This document shows, one piece after another, positions 35,659 through 46,185 of a stretch of 64,000 nucleotides of DNA. The notes under the pieces are model-generated. The model searched no databases. It had not been told where the DNA came from and was given only the letters and a program-made list of their open reading frames with translations. Both the position numbers and the translations under genes were made by a program. How positions within the stretch are numbered: the stretch's first letter is position 1; each line of letters opens with the position of its first letter. Where the stretch lies: positions 72,655-136,654 of the forward strand of contig CALWEA010000002.1 of NCBI GenBank assembly GCA_944376905.1, written 5' to 3'. The DNA comes from an uncultured Clostridia bacterium (GTDB lineage Bacteria; Bacillota; Clostridia; Christensenellales; UBA1242).

Positions 35659-36534
35659 TTAAGCAAGAGCATTATCTTTTCTATTTTCTTGTTCTTCTTG
35701 TTTTTTGTTTAAATTGGCAATATTCTTTAAATTTTCCAAACTTTCTTTTACAAGATTTAGATTATTTTCATCTATGATATTTGAAGTTAAATTATTATCT
35801 TGCTTTTCAGAATTTTGTTGTTCTATTTCATTGTTAACATTATTATCTATATTGGAATTATTTTCAAATTCTTCACTATTTTCATGTTCATTACTTTGTT
35901 TTTCCTGCGTTTCTAATGAATTATTATTTTGTTCTGCTGAAAGGTCTTGAAGTTTATAATCTCTATATAAACTATCAGATTTTTGCGTTTCTTCTTGTCT
36001 AATTATTGCAATTCTCTCCATTAATTCATCGTAGTTTGGTAAAGCATTAAGGTCTGTCAAACCAAATCTTTTTAAGAATTCATCAGTTGTTCCATACAAC
36101 AAAGGTTTGCCAACCGCATCTTTTCTACCAACAACTTCAATCATTTTATGTTCTTCAAGAACATTTATCGCATAATCACAATTAACTCTTCTTATGTCTT
36201 CTATTTCTAAACGAGTTATAGGTTGTTTATAAGCAATAATAGCAACAGTTTCCAATGCCGCTTTTGTTAAAGCCTTTTCTCTAATTGGATTTAATATAAT
36301 TGAAATATAATCTGCATATTTAGGATTAGAAGATAATTGAATTTTATTTTTGTATTCTATAATTTGTATACCAGAAATATCTGTATTTTCAAGTTTTAAT
36401 TCTTCAATTGCCTTTTTTACATCACTTATTTTAACTTCAAGTTTTTCTGCAATATAATCAATTTCTAAGCCATCACCAGCAACAAATAATGTTGATTTTA
36501 TAATTTCTTTTAATTCTTCTTTTTTAAAACTCAT
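35659..36534 (-). CDS. scpB: Condensin accessory protein ScpB with low-complexity tail
   Basis: Winged-helix subunit of the SMC-ScpAB condensin that organises and segregates the chromosome. Residues 1-~175 are the normal ScpB: IKSTLFVAGDGLEIDYIAEKL, ALETVAIIAYKQPITRLEIEDIRRVN and LLYGTTDEFLKRFGL. The remaining ~115 residues are Asn/Glu/Gln-rich low complexity, making 291 aa against about 190 usual. AAGGTG precedes the ATG. It follows scpA by 75 bases. Confidence 0.92.
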   Translation of the reverse strand: MSFKKEELKEIIKSTLFVAGDGLEIDYIAEKLEVKISDVKKAIEELKLENTDISGIQIIEYKNKIQLSSNPKYADYISIILNPIREKALTKAALETVAIIAYKQPITRLEIEDIRRVNCDYAINVLEEHKMIEVVGRKDAVGKPLLYGTTDEFLKRFGLTDLNALPNYDELMERIAIIRQEETQKSDSLYRDYKLQDLSAEQNNNSLETQEKQSNEHENSEEFENNSNIDNNVNNEIEQQNSEKQDNNLTSNIIDENNLNLVKESLENLKNIANLNKKQEEQENRKDNALA

Positions 36535-36609
36535 TTTTATTTCACCTTAAAAACTTATTTAACATTTTTTGTTAATATCTAAAATTTATATATAATTTTT
36601 TATACTTAA

Positions 36610-37398
36610 CTACTCTGTTTTTTCATCAAAATCTGAAACAATTGGTTCATTAAAATTAACATCACTATCTTCATTAAGATAAATAATAATTTGTTGAAAT
36701 AATCCCTCTTGTTTTATTTTAGCAAATTGCCTTTTTAATAATTCAAGTAATGCCAAAAAAATATTAATCAATTCACTTCTTGTTTGTCCTTCTTCAAATA
36801 ATTCTTCAAATTTTAAAACCTTTTTTTCCTGCAACGCTTCACGAGTTGAAATTATTTTTTCGGCAACTGTAAATCTATCTTTTTGAATTTTTTTAGGTTC
36901 TTCAATTATTTCACGTTTATCAACTTTTGTCAAAAGACCAACAAAAGCATCTAGTAATTTGTCTAAAACCATATCTTTAAGAACAAATCTTGGAGCACCA
37001 ACATCTTTGTCTGGATTTTTATACATACGATTTAATTCTTCAATCTCATGCAATTCCTCTCCTGCTTCTTTAAATAATTTATACTCTTTTAATCTATTTA
37101 AAAGTAGCATTTCACTATCTTCTTCATCTAACTGTTCTTCTTCTGGTCTAGGTAAAAGGGATTTAGACTTAATCTCAATTAAAGTTGCTGCAATTGTTAT
37201 AAATTCACTCGCTTTTTCCATATCTAATGTATCTAACTGGTCCATATATTCTAAATACTGACTAGTAAGGTCAGCCAAACGAACTTCTTCAATATCTAAT
37301 TTATTTTTTCTAATAATTTCCAACAGTAAAGCAAGCGGTCCTTCAAAATTTTCTAACTTAAATTTGTATTCATCATCGTCAAATATCATATCTTCCAT
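36610..37398 (-). CDS. scpA: Condensin kleisin subunit ScpA
   Basis: Bridges the SMC dimer in bacterial condensin. The 262-aa protein begins with YKFKLENFEGPLALLLEIIRKNKLDIEEV, the kleisin N-terminal signature, followed by SQYLEYMDQLDTLDMEKASEFI and a C-terminal winged helix (TRSELINIFLALLELLKRQFAKIKQ). GAGGA precedes the ATG. Directly upstream of scpB as usual. Confidence 0.94.
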   Translation of the reverse strand: MEDMIFDDDEYKFKLENFEGPLALLLEIIRKNKLDIEEVRLADLTSQYLEYMDQLDTLDMEKASEFITIAATLIEIKSKSLLPRPEEEQLDEEDSEMLLLNRLKEYKLFKEAGEELHEIEELNRMYKNPDKDVGAPRFVLKDMVLDKLLDAFVGLLTKVDKREIIEEPKKIQKDRFTVAEKIISTREALQEKKVLKFEELFEEGQTRSELINIFLALLELLKRQFAKIKQEGLFQQIIIYLNEDSDVNFNEPIVSDFDEKTE

Positions 37399-37441
37399 AA
37401 AAATTCCTCAAAATTTAATAAAATATCATTTTTTAATTTTT

Positions 37442-38137
37442 TTAATAAAATAATCCCCAAAAAGCAAAAAAACCGGAAGAAATCCAACCAATAACATAAT
37501 TATAAAAATAACCCAAAATAGAATTTCCAGCAAAGAAAGGTAATATTGCAATCAACAGAATAATAAAGCCATATTTATACATAAATTGAACAAATTTATT
37601 ATCATATCTTAAAAATGTTGCCAAAAAATTAAAACCATCTAAAGGATAAATCGGTAATAAATTAAATATACATAAAACCAAATTAAGAATTATACCAAAT
37701 TGAAAGAAATATGCAAAAAATATAATAAAGACATTATCATTTGCTAATAAATCTGCTCCCAAAACCGCTGTTAAAACATAAAGACCTGAAAAAACAAACG
37801 CCAAAATTAAATTTGTTAAAACCCCACTTAAAGAAACTAAAACCATTCCTTTTTTAAAATGTCTAAAATTATTGGGATTTATTTTAACAGGTTTTGCCCA
37901 ACCAAATCCAAGTAAAAAAAACATTAATAATCCCCATCCACTAAAATGTGCAAATGGATTAAGAGTTAATCTACCAAATGCTTTGGGAGTTGGGTCTCCA
38001 CATTTATAAGCGGTTAAAGAATGTGCAAATTCATGAAAAGACATAGCAACACAAATTGCTAAAAAATAAGCAAACACTATTGTTATAAAAATTCCCGCTG
38101 GAACTTGATCTATTAAACCAATTAAAAAATATAACAT
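37442..38137 (-). CDS. Site-2-protease family (M50) membrane peptidase
   Basis: Intramembrane zinc peptidase. The 231-aa protein has HEFAH (about residue 36-40) in the second hydrophobic segment and the third-ligand motif NLLPIYPLDG (about 162-171) typical of the small Rip/YwhC group. Five to six membrane segments are visible and no PDZ domain. It lies upstream of scpA (43 bases), an arrangement common in Bacillota. Substrate unknown. Confidence 0.88.
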   Translation of the reverse strand: MLYFLIGLIDQVPAGIFITIVFAYFLAICVAMSFHEFAHSLTAYKCGDPTPKAFGRLTLNPFAHFSGWGLLMFFLLGFGWAKPVKINPNNFRHFKKGMVLVSLSGVLTNLILAFVFSGLYVLTAVLGADLLANDNVFIIFFAYFFQFGIILNLVLCIFNLLPIYPLDGFNFLATFLRYDNKFVQFMYKYGFIILLIAILPFFAGNSILGYFYNYVIGWISSGFFAFWGLFY

Positions 38138-38387
38138 AATAGAATTATTATATTAAAAAAAATGTTAATTTGCAAGTGTTTTTATTAATTAGTGTTAGTT
38201 TTAATTTATTCTTTAATTATAAAATTATAACCCTAATTATTCAAGTAATTAATTACAAATAAGTTTTTAAGTTATAAAAACAAAATTTTAGTAATGAAAA
38301 TTTGCCTTATTTAAACAAATATCAAATACTAAAATTTTATTTAATTACTATATTTAGTTCATATTAAAATATCGTTTGTTTCATGCA

Positions 38388-39563
38388 TTAAAACTCATGA
38401 ACAATTTTTTTCAATCCATCAATAAATGTTATTTCATCAACATCTATTTTTATTATTAATGGTATTTCTTTGATAATTTTTCCATTTTTACTTATTATTA
38501 TTTTTCCAACTTCATCTAAATTTTTTAATGGGGCCTTTAAATTTTCATTAATTTCTCTTGTTATTGTTAAATTACTCTCACCATCTTTTGAAGTTATTGC
38601 ATAAAAATCATCTTTTGCAAAAATTTCAACTTCATTCAATTTAGATTTTTTAATGTTGATTTTTTGAACAGGAATTTCCTTGTCAACAATTTTTTTATTT
38701 ACAAAATTAGAAAAACCATAATCTAATAAATTAACAGTTTGACTAAATCTTTCATTACTATTTTTTGTTCCCATAACAACTGCTATTAATCGCATTTCAT
38801 TTCTTTTTGCAGAAGCTGATAAACAATACCCTGCTTCATCTGTTGAGCCTGTTTTTCCAATATCACAACCTTTATAATATCTTATTAATTTATTTGTATT
38901 AACAAGTTCTGTTTTTCTTCCAGATGGATGAGTTAATTCATCCATCCAAATAGTTGAGTATTTTAAATATATTTCATTATCAATTAATTTAGAAAGAATT
39001 ATCGAACAATCTCTTGCAGTTGAATATTGCATCGGTGCAGGTAGACCAGTACTGTTTACATAGATTGTATTTTTCATTCCCAACTCTTTTGCTTTATTAT
39101 TCATTTTTTTAACAAAGTTTTTCTCACTTCCAGATATATGTTCTGCCAAAGCAACACTAGCATCATTTGCAGAAGCAACAATAACACTTTTTAACATATC
39201 TTCAATAGTATACCTTGAATTTGCATCTATGAAAACCTGCGACCCTTCCATACTAGCAGCATATTCGCTAGCAGTTAATTTATCAGTTAATTTTAATTCT
39301 CCGTTTTCTAATTTTTCTATAACCAAATAAATAGTCATAAGTTTGACCATACTTGCAATTTGTAATTTATTATCTGCATCTTGTTCAAATAAAACCTCTC
39401 CTGAGGAATAATCAACTAAAATTCCTGATTTAGCATTAATGCAAAAATCACTTTCATTTTCCGCATAAATGTTAATTTGTAAAAAATTTGACGCCGTCAA
39501 AACAATTAAGATTAATACAAATACAAATAAAATTTTAAAATTTTTTGCTACATAATTTTTCAT
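38388..39563 (-). CDS. D-alanyl-D-alanine carboxypeptidase, second copy
   Basis: PBP5-type penicillin-binding protein of cell-wall trimming. The ATG at 39563 (391 aa) is chosen because it gives a signal peptide (KILFVFVLILIVLTASNFLQINIYA) and GGAAGG lies upstream; the frame is open 23 codons further. SxxK is SMVK in IASMVKLMTIY, SxN is SANDAS, and KTG is in DIGKTGSTDEAGYC. It lies downstream of punA, the position of dacF in Bacillus, so by synteny this could be the sporulation-linked DacF and the copy at 33.3 kb the second one. Confidence 0.88.
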   Translation of the reverse strand: MKNYVAKNFKILFVFVLILIVLTASNFLQINIYAENESDFCINAKSGILVDYSSGEVLFEQDADNKLQIASMVKLMTIYLVIEKLENGELKLTDKLTASEYAASMEGSQVFIDANSRYTIEDMLKSVIVASANDASVALAEHISGSEKNFVKKMNNKAKELGMKNTIYVNSTGLPAPMQYSTARDCSIILSKLIDNEIYLKYSTIWMDELTHPSGRKTELVNTNKLIRYYKGCDIGKTGSTDEAGYCLSASAKRNEMRLIAVVMGTKNSNERFSQTVNLLDYGFSNFVNKKIVDKEIPVQKINIKKSKLNEVEIFAKDDFYAITSKDGESNLTITREINENLKAPLKNLDEVGKIIISKNGKIIKEIPLIIKIDVDEITFIDGLKKIVHEF

Positions 39564-39745
39564 ATAGATTTCTACCTTCCTTGAAAATAGTTTTTCTAAA
39601 TTAGAAAAATTTATACAATTTTTTTGTAGCAATAAAAATAATTTATAAATATTAATTGTGTAATTACTAATTAATTTAGTAAATTAAACTTTCTACACTT
39701 TTTATTAAGTTACTAAATGGTGAAAATACTAAAATTATAAAATAA

Positions 39746-39768
39746 AAAAATTGGTTTTCACCAATTAA
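39746..39768 (-). terminator. Intrinsic terminator after punA
   Basis: On the minus strand AATTGGT, GAAA and ACCAATT are followed by TTTTTATTT. It lies 46 bases past the punA stop. Confidence 0.7.
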
Positions 39769-39813
39769 AATTAATTATATTATGCAACTATTAGTTAAAT
39801 AATTATAAGCATA

Positions 39814-40590
39814 TTAAATTAATTTAAGCCATAAGTTATCAATAATTTTAAAAAAGTTTTGAGAAATATTAGATGCAATTTTTAACACTTCTTCATGATT
39901 TAAAGGTTGACTATCCTCAGTTACTGCTTTATTAGTTACACCAGCAAAAGCCAAAAATTTTAAACCAACTGCACATGCACAAATAGCATCTAAAGCCATG
40001 CTCATAGAAACAGTATCAGCACCCATTTTTCTAAAAGCAATCACTTCACCAAAAGTTTCATATGATGGACCGGAAGTTTGTAAATGAATACCTTCAAATA
40101 GAGGAATTTTAAGTTTTTTTGCTGTTTTTAATGATAAATCTCTTAGTTTTTTATTGTATGCATTACTTAAATCAATAAAAGTAATGGGTTTTTGGGATAT
40201 TAAAGGATTTGTTCCTGTTAGATTAATATGAGATTTTATTAGCATTAAATCACCTGCTTCTAATTCATTATTAATTCCTCCTGTTGCTGTTGTTGCAACA
40301 ACTATTTCAATGCCAATTTCTTTAAATAATTTATACAATTGCAGTATACTACTTGTTTCACCATTTTCATAATAATGTACTCTGCTTGCAATTACTGTTG
40401 AAATTCCCTTATGCTTCCCAACAATTAATTTTCTTTCATGTCCTAGAATTTGTTGACAATTAATACCTAATTTAGAATAATCAAATTCAACTTTATCTTC
40501 AAGAAATAAGTTATTATTAAAACCTGAACCTAAAATAACAGCAATTTTAGGATTGTATTTTTTTAATTTTTTTAATATATTTTTATTCAT
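39814..40590 (-). CDS. punA: Purine nucleoside phosphorylase
   Basis: Cleaves purine ribonucleosides to base and ribose 1-phosphate. The 258-aa protein has the PNP/MTAP features AVILGSGFNNNL (phosphate loop), SRVHYYENG (usually GRxHYYEG), TTATGGIN, the purine-site GPSYETFGEV and FAGVTNKA (Asn contacting the base). Length is slightly short. AGAGGTG precedes the ATG. In Bacillus the homologue pupG precedes dacF, and here the second carboxypeptidase follows. Confidence 0.92.
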   Translation of the reverse strand: MNKNILKKLKKYNPKIAVILGSGFNNNLFLEDKVEFDYSKLGINCQQILGHERKLIVGKHKGISTVIASRVHYYENGETSSILQLYKLFKEIGIEIVVATTATGGINNELEAGDLMLIKSHINLTGTNPLISQKPITFIDLSNAYNKKLRDLSLKTAKKLKIPLFEGIHLQTSGPSYETFGEVIAFRKMGADTVSMSMALDAICACAVGLKFLAFAGVTNKAVTEDSQPLNHEEVLKIASNISQNFFKIIDNLWLKLI

Positions 40591-40667
40591 ATAAAAAGCA
40601 CCTCTTTTGTTAAAACAAATTACATTATATTATAAAAAAATAATCATTGCAATTAAAAATGAAATAT

Positions 40668-41285
40668 TTATAAAACAAAAATTGTTCCCGCATTTAAAAC
40701 TATCAATAAGATTGTTTCTAATAAATTTACAATTGTTAAAATAGCAAAAAAAATTAAATAAGTTTTCCAAAATTTAATTAAACAGTAACCAAATTTCTTT
40801 TTTTGTTCTGCACGATTTATCATTAAAGCAAAATATAGTATAAGCAAAAATGTTATAATAAGTTGAAATGGAAATATAATGATAATACTAGTTATGGCCC
40901 CACTAACTCCAAATAAACTAATTAAAATACAACAATTAAAACCCGCCAAATATGTTCTATATGCAATCAAAACAATTCCTATGGGAACTAAAAAAACATT
41001 TAAAGAACATATTGACAAAATAATTAAAAAACAAGCATAAGATAATAATCTTGTGAAAAAAAGACCAAAGGACGCCAAATCTAAACTTGTATAATAATAC
41101 AGATTATAATCATTTAATGTTGAAACAGTAATTCCAGATTTAAAAGCAACAAATATTCCAGTAAATAAGCCAATCAAACACAAAATCAAACAAATTATAT
41201 AAAAAATTTTATTTTTTTTAAAATTAGCCAAACATGCATATTTTATATTGGAATATTTGCATAAAAAGGCATATGATTTATTCAT
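40668..41285 (-). CDS. SpoIIM-like membrane protein
   Basis: A 205-aa integral membrane protein with five or six hydrophobic segments. There is a short basic N-terminus (NFKKNKIFYIICLILCLIGLFTGIFVAFKSG), a long outer loop with YYTSLDLASFG and a second half AYRTYLAGFNCCILISLFGVSGAITSIIIIFP, whose Gly-rich spacing matches stage II sporulation protein M as I remember it. Genomic position supports this: spoIIM lies a few genes upstream of punA-dacF in Bacillus. The sequence alone is not decisive. Confidence 0.55.
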   Translation of the reverse strand: MNKSYAFLCKYSNIKYACLANFKKNKIFYIICLILCLIGLFTGIFVAFKSGITVSTLNDYNLYYYTSLDLASFGLFFTRLLSYACFLIILSICSLNVFLVPIGIVLIAYRTYLAGFNCCILISLFGVSGAITSIIIIFPFQLIITFLLILYFALMINRAEQKKKFGYCLIKFWKTYLIFFAILTIVNLLETILLIVLNAGTIFVL

Positions 41286-41443
41286 AATATTAATTTATTC
41301 GACAAAATATGTCTTTATGATATTATTCTTAGAACATTATAATTCAAAATCTAAATAATTTTTACAATAATCTTTATTTATATTTTATTTTTTTTAATTA
41401 ATATAATTTGTAATATTTTGACATTATTAATTTTTTTAAAAAC

Positions 41444-42658
41444 TTATTGTTGAACCATCCAATCCGCATAAATTCCGTAACCTTTTGTTGGGTCAGAAAC
41501 AAAAACATGTGTTACTGCTCCAATTAATTTGCCATTTTGAAGTATTGGACTTCCACTCATCCCTTGTAAAATACCACCTGTCAAACTTAATAAACGCTTA
41601 TCAGTAACCCTAAAAACAAAACTTTTATCATCACTTTCTGGCTGATATGATGTTTTTATAATTTCTATTGAGTATTCTTCTCTCACTCCACTAACAGAAC
41701 TGACAATACTTGCTTTTCCTGTTTTAACTGTCATTCTACTGCCAATTTCTGCTGTTAAATTATAATCAACAATATTTTCTAATTCAGTTACAGTTCCATA
41801 AACACCAAATTTTGTATTTTTTTCAATCTCTCCTTTGTTATTAACACCTTGCAAAAAAATACATCTCAATTCTCCTGGATTATTTTTTTCTGCTTTATTA
41901 ATACCAACCAAACTACATCTATAAATATTACCTTCTTGAACCGGAATTTCAACACCTGTTTCAAAATCAGTAATAGGATGTCCCAAAGCACCAAATCTGT
42001 TATTTGATTTTTTAACAAAAGTTAAAGTCCCTATCCCACTTGCATTATCCTTAACCCATAATCCTATTTTATAATCACCTGATTGCAAATCTTTCTCAGG
42101 AACAATATCACAAGTAAATATTTCACCATTTCTTAAAATACTTAATTTTGAACGCTTTCCTTCATTTTGATTAAGGATTTCAGGTATTTGTTCATAGTCA
42201 ACTATATCAACACCATTAATTTGAAGAATAATATCTCCTTCTTTTAATTCAATACTTTTAATTGTTTCAACTCCGCCTGAATTAGATAAAACAGTATTGC
42301 TTCCAACAATTAAAAGACCTTTTGTTTTTATAGAAAAACCTAAAGGTATTCCTCCAACAAAAACATCTTCACCTTTTGTCACTTCAACATTAATTTGTTT
42401 TAATGGCAAAAATCCAAACAGTTTTAACCAAAGTTTACCATAAGAAGTTTTGTCATTTCCAACTTTTATATCTGCGAGTTCAGCATTAACATATTTACCA
42501 AAAATTTTATTATCATTTATGGTTTCAATATCGTTATAAGAAACTATACTATTCGTTGGCAAAGAAAAAATATCAGAAAAATTTACATTTAAACCAATAA
42601 CAACAAAACAAATTGCCAGTGTTAAACCGCAAATTTTCAAAAAAAATTTTTTAAACAT
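41444..42658 (-). CDS. spoIVB: SpoIVB sporulation signalling peptidase
   Basis: Serine peptidase (S55) secreted from the forespore that triggers processing of pro-sigma-K. The 404-aa protein has a signal-anchor (residues 2-24), a PDZ domain (about 100-190, ELKEGDIILQINGVDI) and the S55 catalytic region with ASGIGTLTF, FGALGHPITD (catalytic His) and GMSGSPILQNGKLIGAVTHV (catalytic Ser). The ATG at 42658 is chosen because GGAGG lies six bases before it. Strong evidence of an endospore former. spo0A, often its neighbour, is not adjacent. Confidence 0.95.
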   Translation of the reverse strand: MFKKFFLKICGLTLAICFVVIGLNVNFSDIFSLPTNSIVSYNDIETINDNKIFGKYVNAELADIKVGNDKTSYGKLWLKLFGFLPLKQINVEVTKGEDVFVGGIPLGFSIKTKGLLIVGSNTVLSNSGGVETIKSIELKEGDIILQINGVDIVDYEQIPEILNQNEGKRSKLSILRNGEIFTCDIVPEKDLQSGDYKIGLWVKDNASGIGTLTFVKKSNNRFGALGHPITDFETGVEIPVQEGNIYRCSLVGINKAEKNNPGELRCIFLQGVNNKGEIEKNTKFGVYGTVTELENIVDYNLTAEIGSRMTVKTGKASIVSSVSGVREEYSIEIIKTSYQPESDDKSFVFRVTDKRLLSLTGGILQGMSGSPILQNGKLIGAVTHVFVSDPTKGYGIYADWMVQQ

Positions 42659-43052
42659 AAATTCCTCCAACAATATTTTATTTTTCTATTTTTCAATAGT
42701 ATATAGTTTGAAACAATAAATAAATTTTATGTAAAAGAATTGAAATATTATATTAAAATTTTATATTTAAACAATTAAGATAAATTTAAAAGTAAACTAC
42801 TTTAATATTCTTTTTTATTAAAAACAAAGATATTTTAATTAATAAAACAAAAATACCAATAAACAAGCAACTACAACTAAATATATTGATAAACAAAAAT
42901 ATTTATAAATAGAAATAATTATAAAAAATATAACAAATTTTAAATAATGATAAATTAAAAGATATTAAAAATTGACAATTTAAATATAGATATAAAAATA
43001 AATAATAAGATATAAATATAGATACAAATATGAATAATAAAAATGTAAAAAA
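42659..43052. other. Low-complexity AT-rich intergenic region
   Basis: About 400 bases of nearly pure A/T between polA and spoIVB, with loose repeats of ATATAGATA/ATAAATA. No gene or clear hairpin was seen. The spoIVB promoter, probably forespore sigma-G type, should be here but could not be picked out. Confidence 0.4.
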
Positions 43053-43080
43053 TAAAAAACTGACATTTAATCAGTTTTAA
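43053..43080 (-). terminator. Intrinsic terminator of polA
   Basis: On the minus strand AAAACTGA, a seven-base loop and TCAGTTTT are followed by TTATTTTTT, 18 bases after the polA stop. Confidence 0.8.
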
Positions 43081-43097
43081 AAATTTTTTAATTAAGA

Positions 43098-45650
43098 TTA
43101 AGCATCATACCAAGTTTTTCCAGAGTCAATTTGAACAATTAAAGGAACTTTTAATTTAATAACATTTTCCATGGATTCTCTTAAAATATTTTTAACTAAA
43201 TCAATTTCGTCTGGATGAGCATCTACAATCAATTCATCATGGATTTGAAGAACTAATTTGCTTTTCAATTTTTTATCATTAAAATTGTTAAAAACTTTTA
43301 TCATTGCTAATTTTATAATATCCGATGCAGAACCTTGTAGAGGCATATTCATTGCAACTCTTTCACCAAACATTCTTTTAAAATGAACATTTGAGTTTAT
43401 TTCTGGAATTTTTCGTCTTCTATTAAAAATAGTTGATATATACCCATTCTTTTTGGCAAATTCTATATTATTATCCATATATTTTCTAACATTAGGATAT
43501 TTTTCAAAATATTTTTCAATATAAAGTTTTGCTGATTTTCTGGAAATTCCAACATTGTTTGAAAGACCAAAATCACTAATTCCATATATAATGCCAAAAT
43601 TAACAGCTTTTGCATCTCTTCGTTGTTGTTGGGTTACATCTTCTTCTTTAATACCAAAAATTTGTGATGCAGTGATTTTGTGAATATCTTTATTATTTTG
43701 AAATGCTTCAATTAAAGTTTCATCACCACTAAAATGTGCCAAAAGTCTTAATTCAATTTGATTGTAATCAGCACCAACAATTTGCCCATTATCAAAACGG
43801 CTTATAAACATTTTTCTTAACGAACGCCCTTCTTCATCTCGAACAGGAATATTTTGTAAATTGGGTTCACTAGAAGACAAACGACCAGTTGAAGTTAACA
43901 TTTGATTAAAAACAGTGTGAATAATATCTCCATTTTTCAAAATAATATTTTTATAAGCATCTAAATAAGTGCTTTTTAACTTTTGAATTTTTCTATATCT
44001 TAAAATGAGAGGAATAATTTCATGTTCATCTTCTATTTGTGACAAAATATCAAAACCAGTTGAGTGTTTTTTATTATTAAAAGTTGAAATGTTTAATTTA
44101 TCAAATAAAATCTCGCCAAGTTGTTTTGGAGAATTAATATTGAAAACTTCTCCAGCAATTGAGTAAATTTTATTGGTTAATTGAATCAATTCTTCCTCAT
44201 AAAGATTGGACAATCTATTTAATTCATCAACATTTAGTTTAAAACCTTGTTTTTCCATATCGTATAAAACATAAACCAAAGGTATTTCTATATCACTATA
44301 TAAAGTTGTCATATTATAACTTGCCAACAAGTCAATAAATTCTTTTTTTAAATCAAAAAAGTTTGCAGTATTATCAACATTTAATTTTCCACCACTAATT
44401 AGATAAGTAGCCAATCTTAAATCAAAAATATTTCCATTTAACTTTATCTTATAATTGTCTAAAATATGAAGAATATTTTTTAAATCTAATACAATTTTAT
44501 TTATATTAGCATTTTCAAGAAATGGTTTTAACAAAGACAACGCTTCTTCAATAGAAGGTGAAGAATCAAAAAAATTTATCTCATTTTTAATATGATAAGT
44601 AATTAGAGAATTAAAAGAAAATTTTAAATCTTTCTCAATAGATATTGCAAAATTTTGACAAGAAGAATTATTTGTAATTATTTTTGATAATTCATCAAAG
44701 TTTTTAATATCTATAATTTGTTTTTTATCATTTGAATCAAATTTTTCTAAATTTTCATTATTAAAAGAAGTATTATTTCCATTAAAAATTTGTTTTTTTA
44801 ATAGAGAATTGAAATCATATTCTCTTAATAATTCAATACAAGCAGATGAAAAAGGTAAATTCAATTTTAAAGTGTCAAAATCGACATTTATTAAACAATC
44901 TCTTTTGATTGTTGCAAGTTTTTTTGACATAAAAGCATTATCTTTATCAGAAATCAACTTATTTTTAATACCTTCACTAATTCCCAAAGATTTTAAATTT
45001 GTGTTTTGCAAAGATTCATACAATGTTTCTATGTTTTTAAATATCGTAATTAAATTTGTTGCAGTTTTAGGACCAATACCCTTAACACCTGGTATATTAT
45101 CACTTGTATCCCCCATTAATGCCTTTAAATCAATTATTTGTACAGGTTCTAAACCAGTATCTTTCAATAAAACATCTAAATCTACTTTATAAATTTCACT
45201 AATACCTTTTTTGGTTAACCAAACAGAAGTGTGATCATCAATCAGTTGTAAAACATCTCTATCACCAGACAGAATAACTATATCATCACAATCATATTTA
45301 GAAATTGTTCCAATAATATCATCTCCTTCAATACCCTCTTGTTCTAAACAAACAATCCCCATTGCTTTTAAAATTTTTTTAAGAATAGGAAATTGGGACA
45401 CCAATTCAGGAGGTGTTGGTTTTCTAGTTCCTTTATAATCTTTAAAAATATCATTTCTAAAAGTTTTATGAGCAAAATCAAAAGCAACCACAACATGAGT
45501 TGGGTTGTATTCTTCTAAAACTTTTGTAAACATATTTAAAAAACCAAAAATAGCACCTGTATACTGTCCTTTAGAATTAGACAAAAAAGGCAAAGCATAA
45601 TAAGCACGATAAATTAAACTATTGCCGTCAATAATTAGAAATTTATTCAT
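43098..45650 (-). CDS. polA: DNA polymerase I
   Basis: Repair and Okazaki-fragment polymerase of 850 aa. The 5' nuclease domain (1-~290) has IIDGNSLIYRAYYALP, VVAFDFAHKTFR, GDDIIGT and LMGDTSDNIPGVKGIGPKTA. Residues ~310-460 occupy the 3'-5' exonuclease position but the catalytic DxE pair is missing (FAISIEKDL instead), as in many Bacillota. The polymerase domain has motif A GADYNQIELRLLAHF, O-helix KAVNFGIIYG and motif C QIHDELIVD. A terminator follows. Confidence 0.96.
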   Translation of the reverse strand: MNKFLIIDGNSLIYRAYYALPFLSNSKGQYTGAIFGFLNMFTKVLEEYNPTHVVVAFDFAHKTFRNDIFKDYKGTRKPTPPELVSQFPILKKILKAMGIVCLEQEGIEGDDIIGTISKYDCDDIVILSGDRDVLQLIDDHTSVWLTKKGISEIYKVDLDVLLKDTGLEPVQIIDLKALMGDTSDNIPGVKGIGPKTATNLITIFKNIETLYESLQNTNLKSLGISEGIKNKLISDKDNAFMSKKLATIKRDCLINVDFDTLKLNLPFSSACIELLREYDFNSLLKKQIFNGNNTSFNNENLEKFDSNDKKQIIDIKNFDELSKIITNNSSCQNFAISIEKDLKFSFNSLITYHIKNEINFFDSSPSIEEALSLLKPFLENANINKIVLDLKNILHILDNYKIKLNGNIFDLRLATYLISGGKLNVDNTANFFDLKKEFIDLLASYNMTTLYSDIEIPLVYVLYDMEKQGFKLNVDELNRLSNLYEEELIQLTNKIYSIAGEVFNINSPKQLGEILFDKLNISTFNNKKHSTGFDILSQIEDEHEIIPLILRYRKIQKLKSTYLDAYKNIILKNGDIIHTVFNQMLTSTGRLSSSEPNLQNIPVRDEEGRSLRKMFISRFDNGQIVGADYNQIELRLLAHFSGDETLIEAFQNNKDIHKITASQIFGIKEEDVTQQQRRDAKAVNFGIIYGISDFGLSNNVGISRKSAKLYIEKYFEKYPNVRKYMDNNIEFAKKNGYISTIFNRRRKIPEINSNVHFKRMFGERVAMNMPLQGSASDIIKLAMIKVFNNFNDKKLKSKLVLQIHDELIVDAHPDEIDLVKNILRESMENVIKLKVPLIVQIDSGKTWYDA

Positions 45651-45723
45651 TAATCAATACCATAAAATTTTAATATATTTTATACTATAAAATTTCAATA
45701 TATTTTATACTATATTTTATTTA

Positions 45724-46035
45724 TTAATTTAAAAAAACTGAAATATTAGCTGAAGTTTGAGCAAAAATTTCAGGGAAGAATAAAACAAGAACCCCAGCAA
45801 TTATAACAACTATTAAAATTATTAAGAACAATAATTTTATTGACCTACTAGCAAAATCAACTAATGCAAAAAGAGATAATAATAATATAGGACCATAAGT
45901 CAAAACATACATCATAAATTCAGAAGCAAAAAATTCAGTTTCAATAACTCCTAAAATAGCCAACCTGTAAAAAACAAAAAGTGCTAAATAAGCCAATGAC
46001 GCTAATGAAAAAATAAAATTTAATAAACTTTTCAT
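45724..46035 (-). CDS. Small three-helix membrane protein, function unknown
   Basis: A 103-aa hydrophobic protein with three clear membrane segments (about 7-28, 40-62, 66-90) and no conserved motif I recognise. GGAGG precedes the ATG at ideal distance, supporting a real gene. It lies upstream of polA on the same strand, 73 bases apart, and could share a transcript. Confidence 0.6.
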   Translation of the reverse strand: MKSLLNFIFSLASLAYLALFVFYRLAILGVIETEFFASEFMMYVLTYGPILLLSLFALVDFASRSIKLLFLIILIVVIIAGVLVLFFPEIFAQTSANISVFLN

Positions 46036-46185
46036 ATTTCCTCCAATGATATATTATATACCACAAAAATAAAAAAAACACAACTATAAATAAAATTTAA
46101 AAATTAAAAAATTAAAAATTAAAAAATTAAAAAAATAAAATTAATCAATAAAAAGATATTTTTTTATTAAATTTTAAAAATCTTG

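Noticed and set aside
46081..46140. Tandem AAAAATT-like repeats upstream of the tRNA promoter
   Set aside because: Low-complexity A/T sequence typical of this genome; no regular unit or function.
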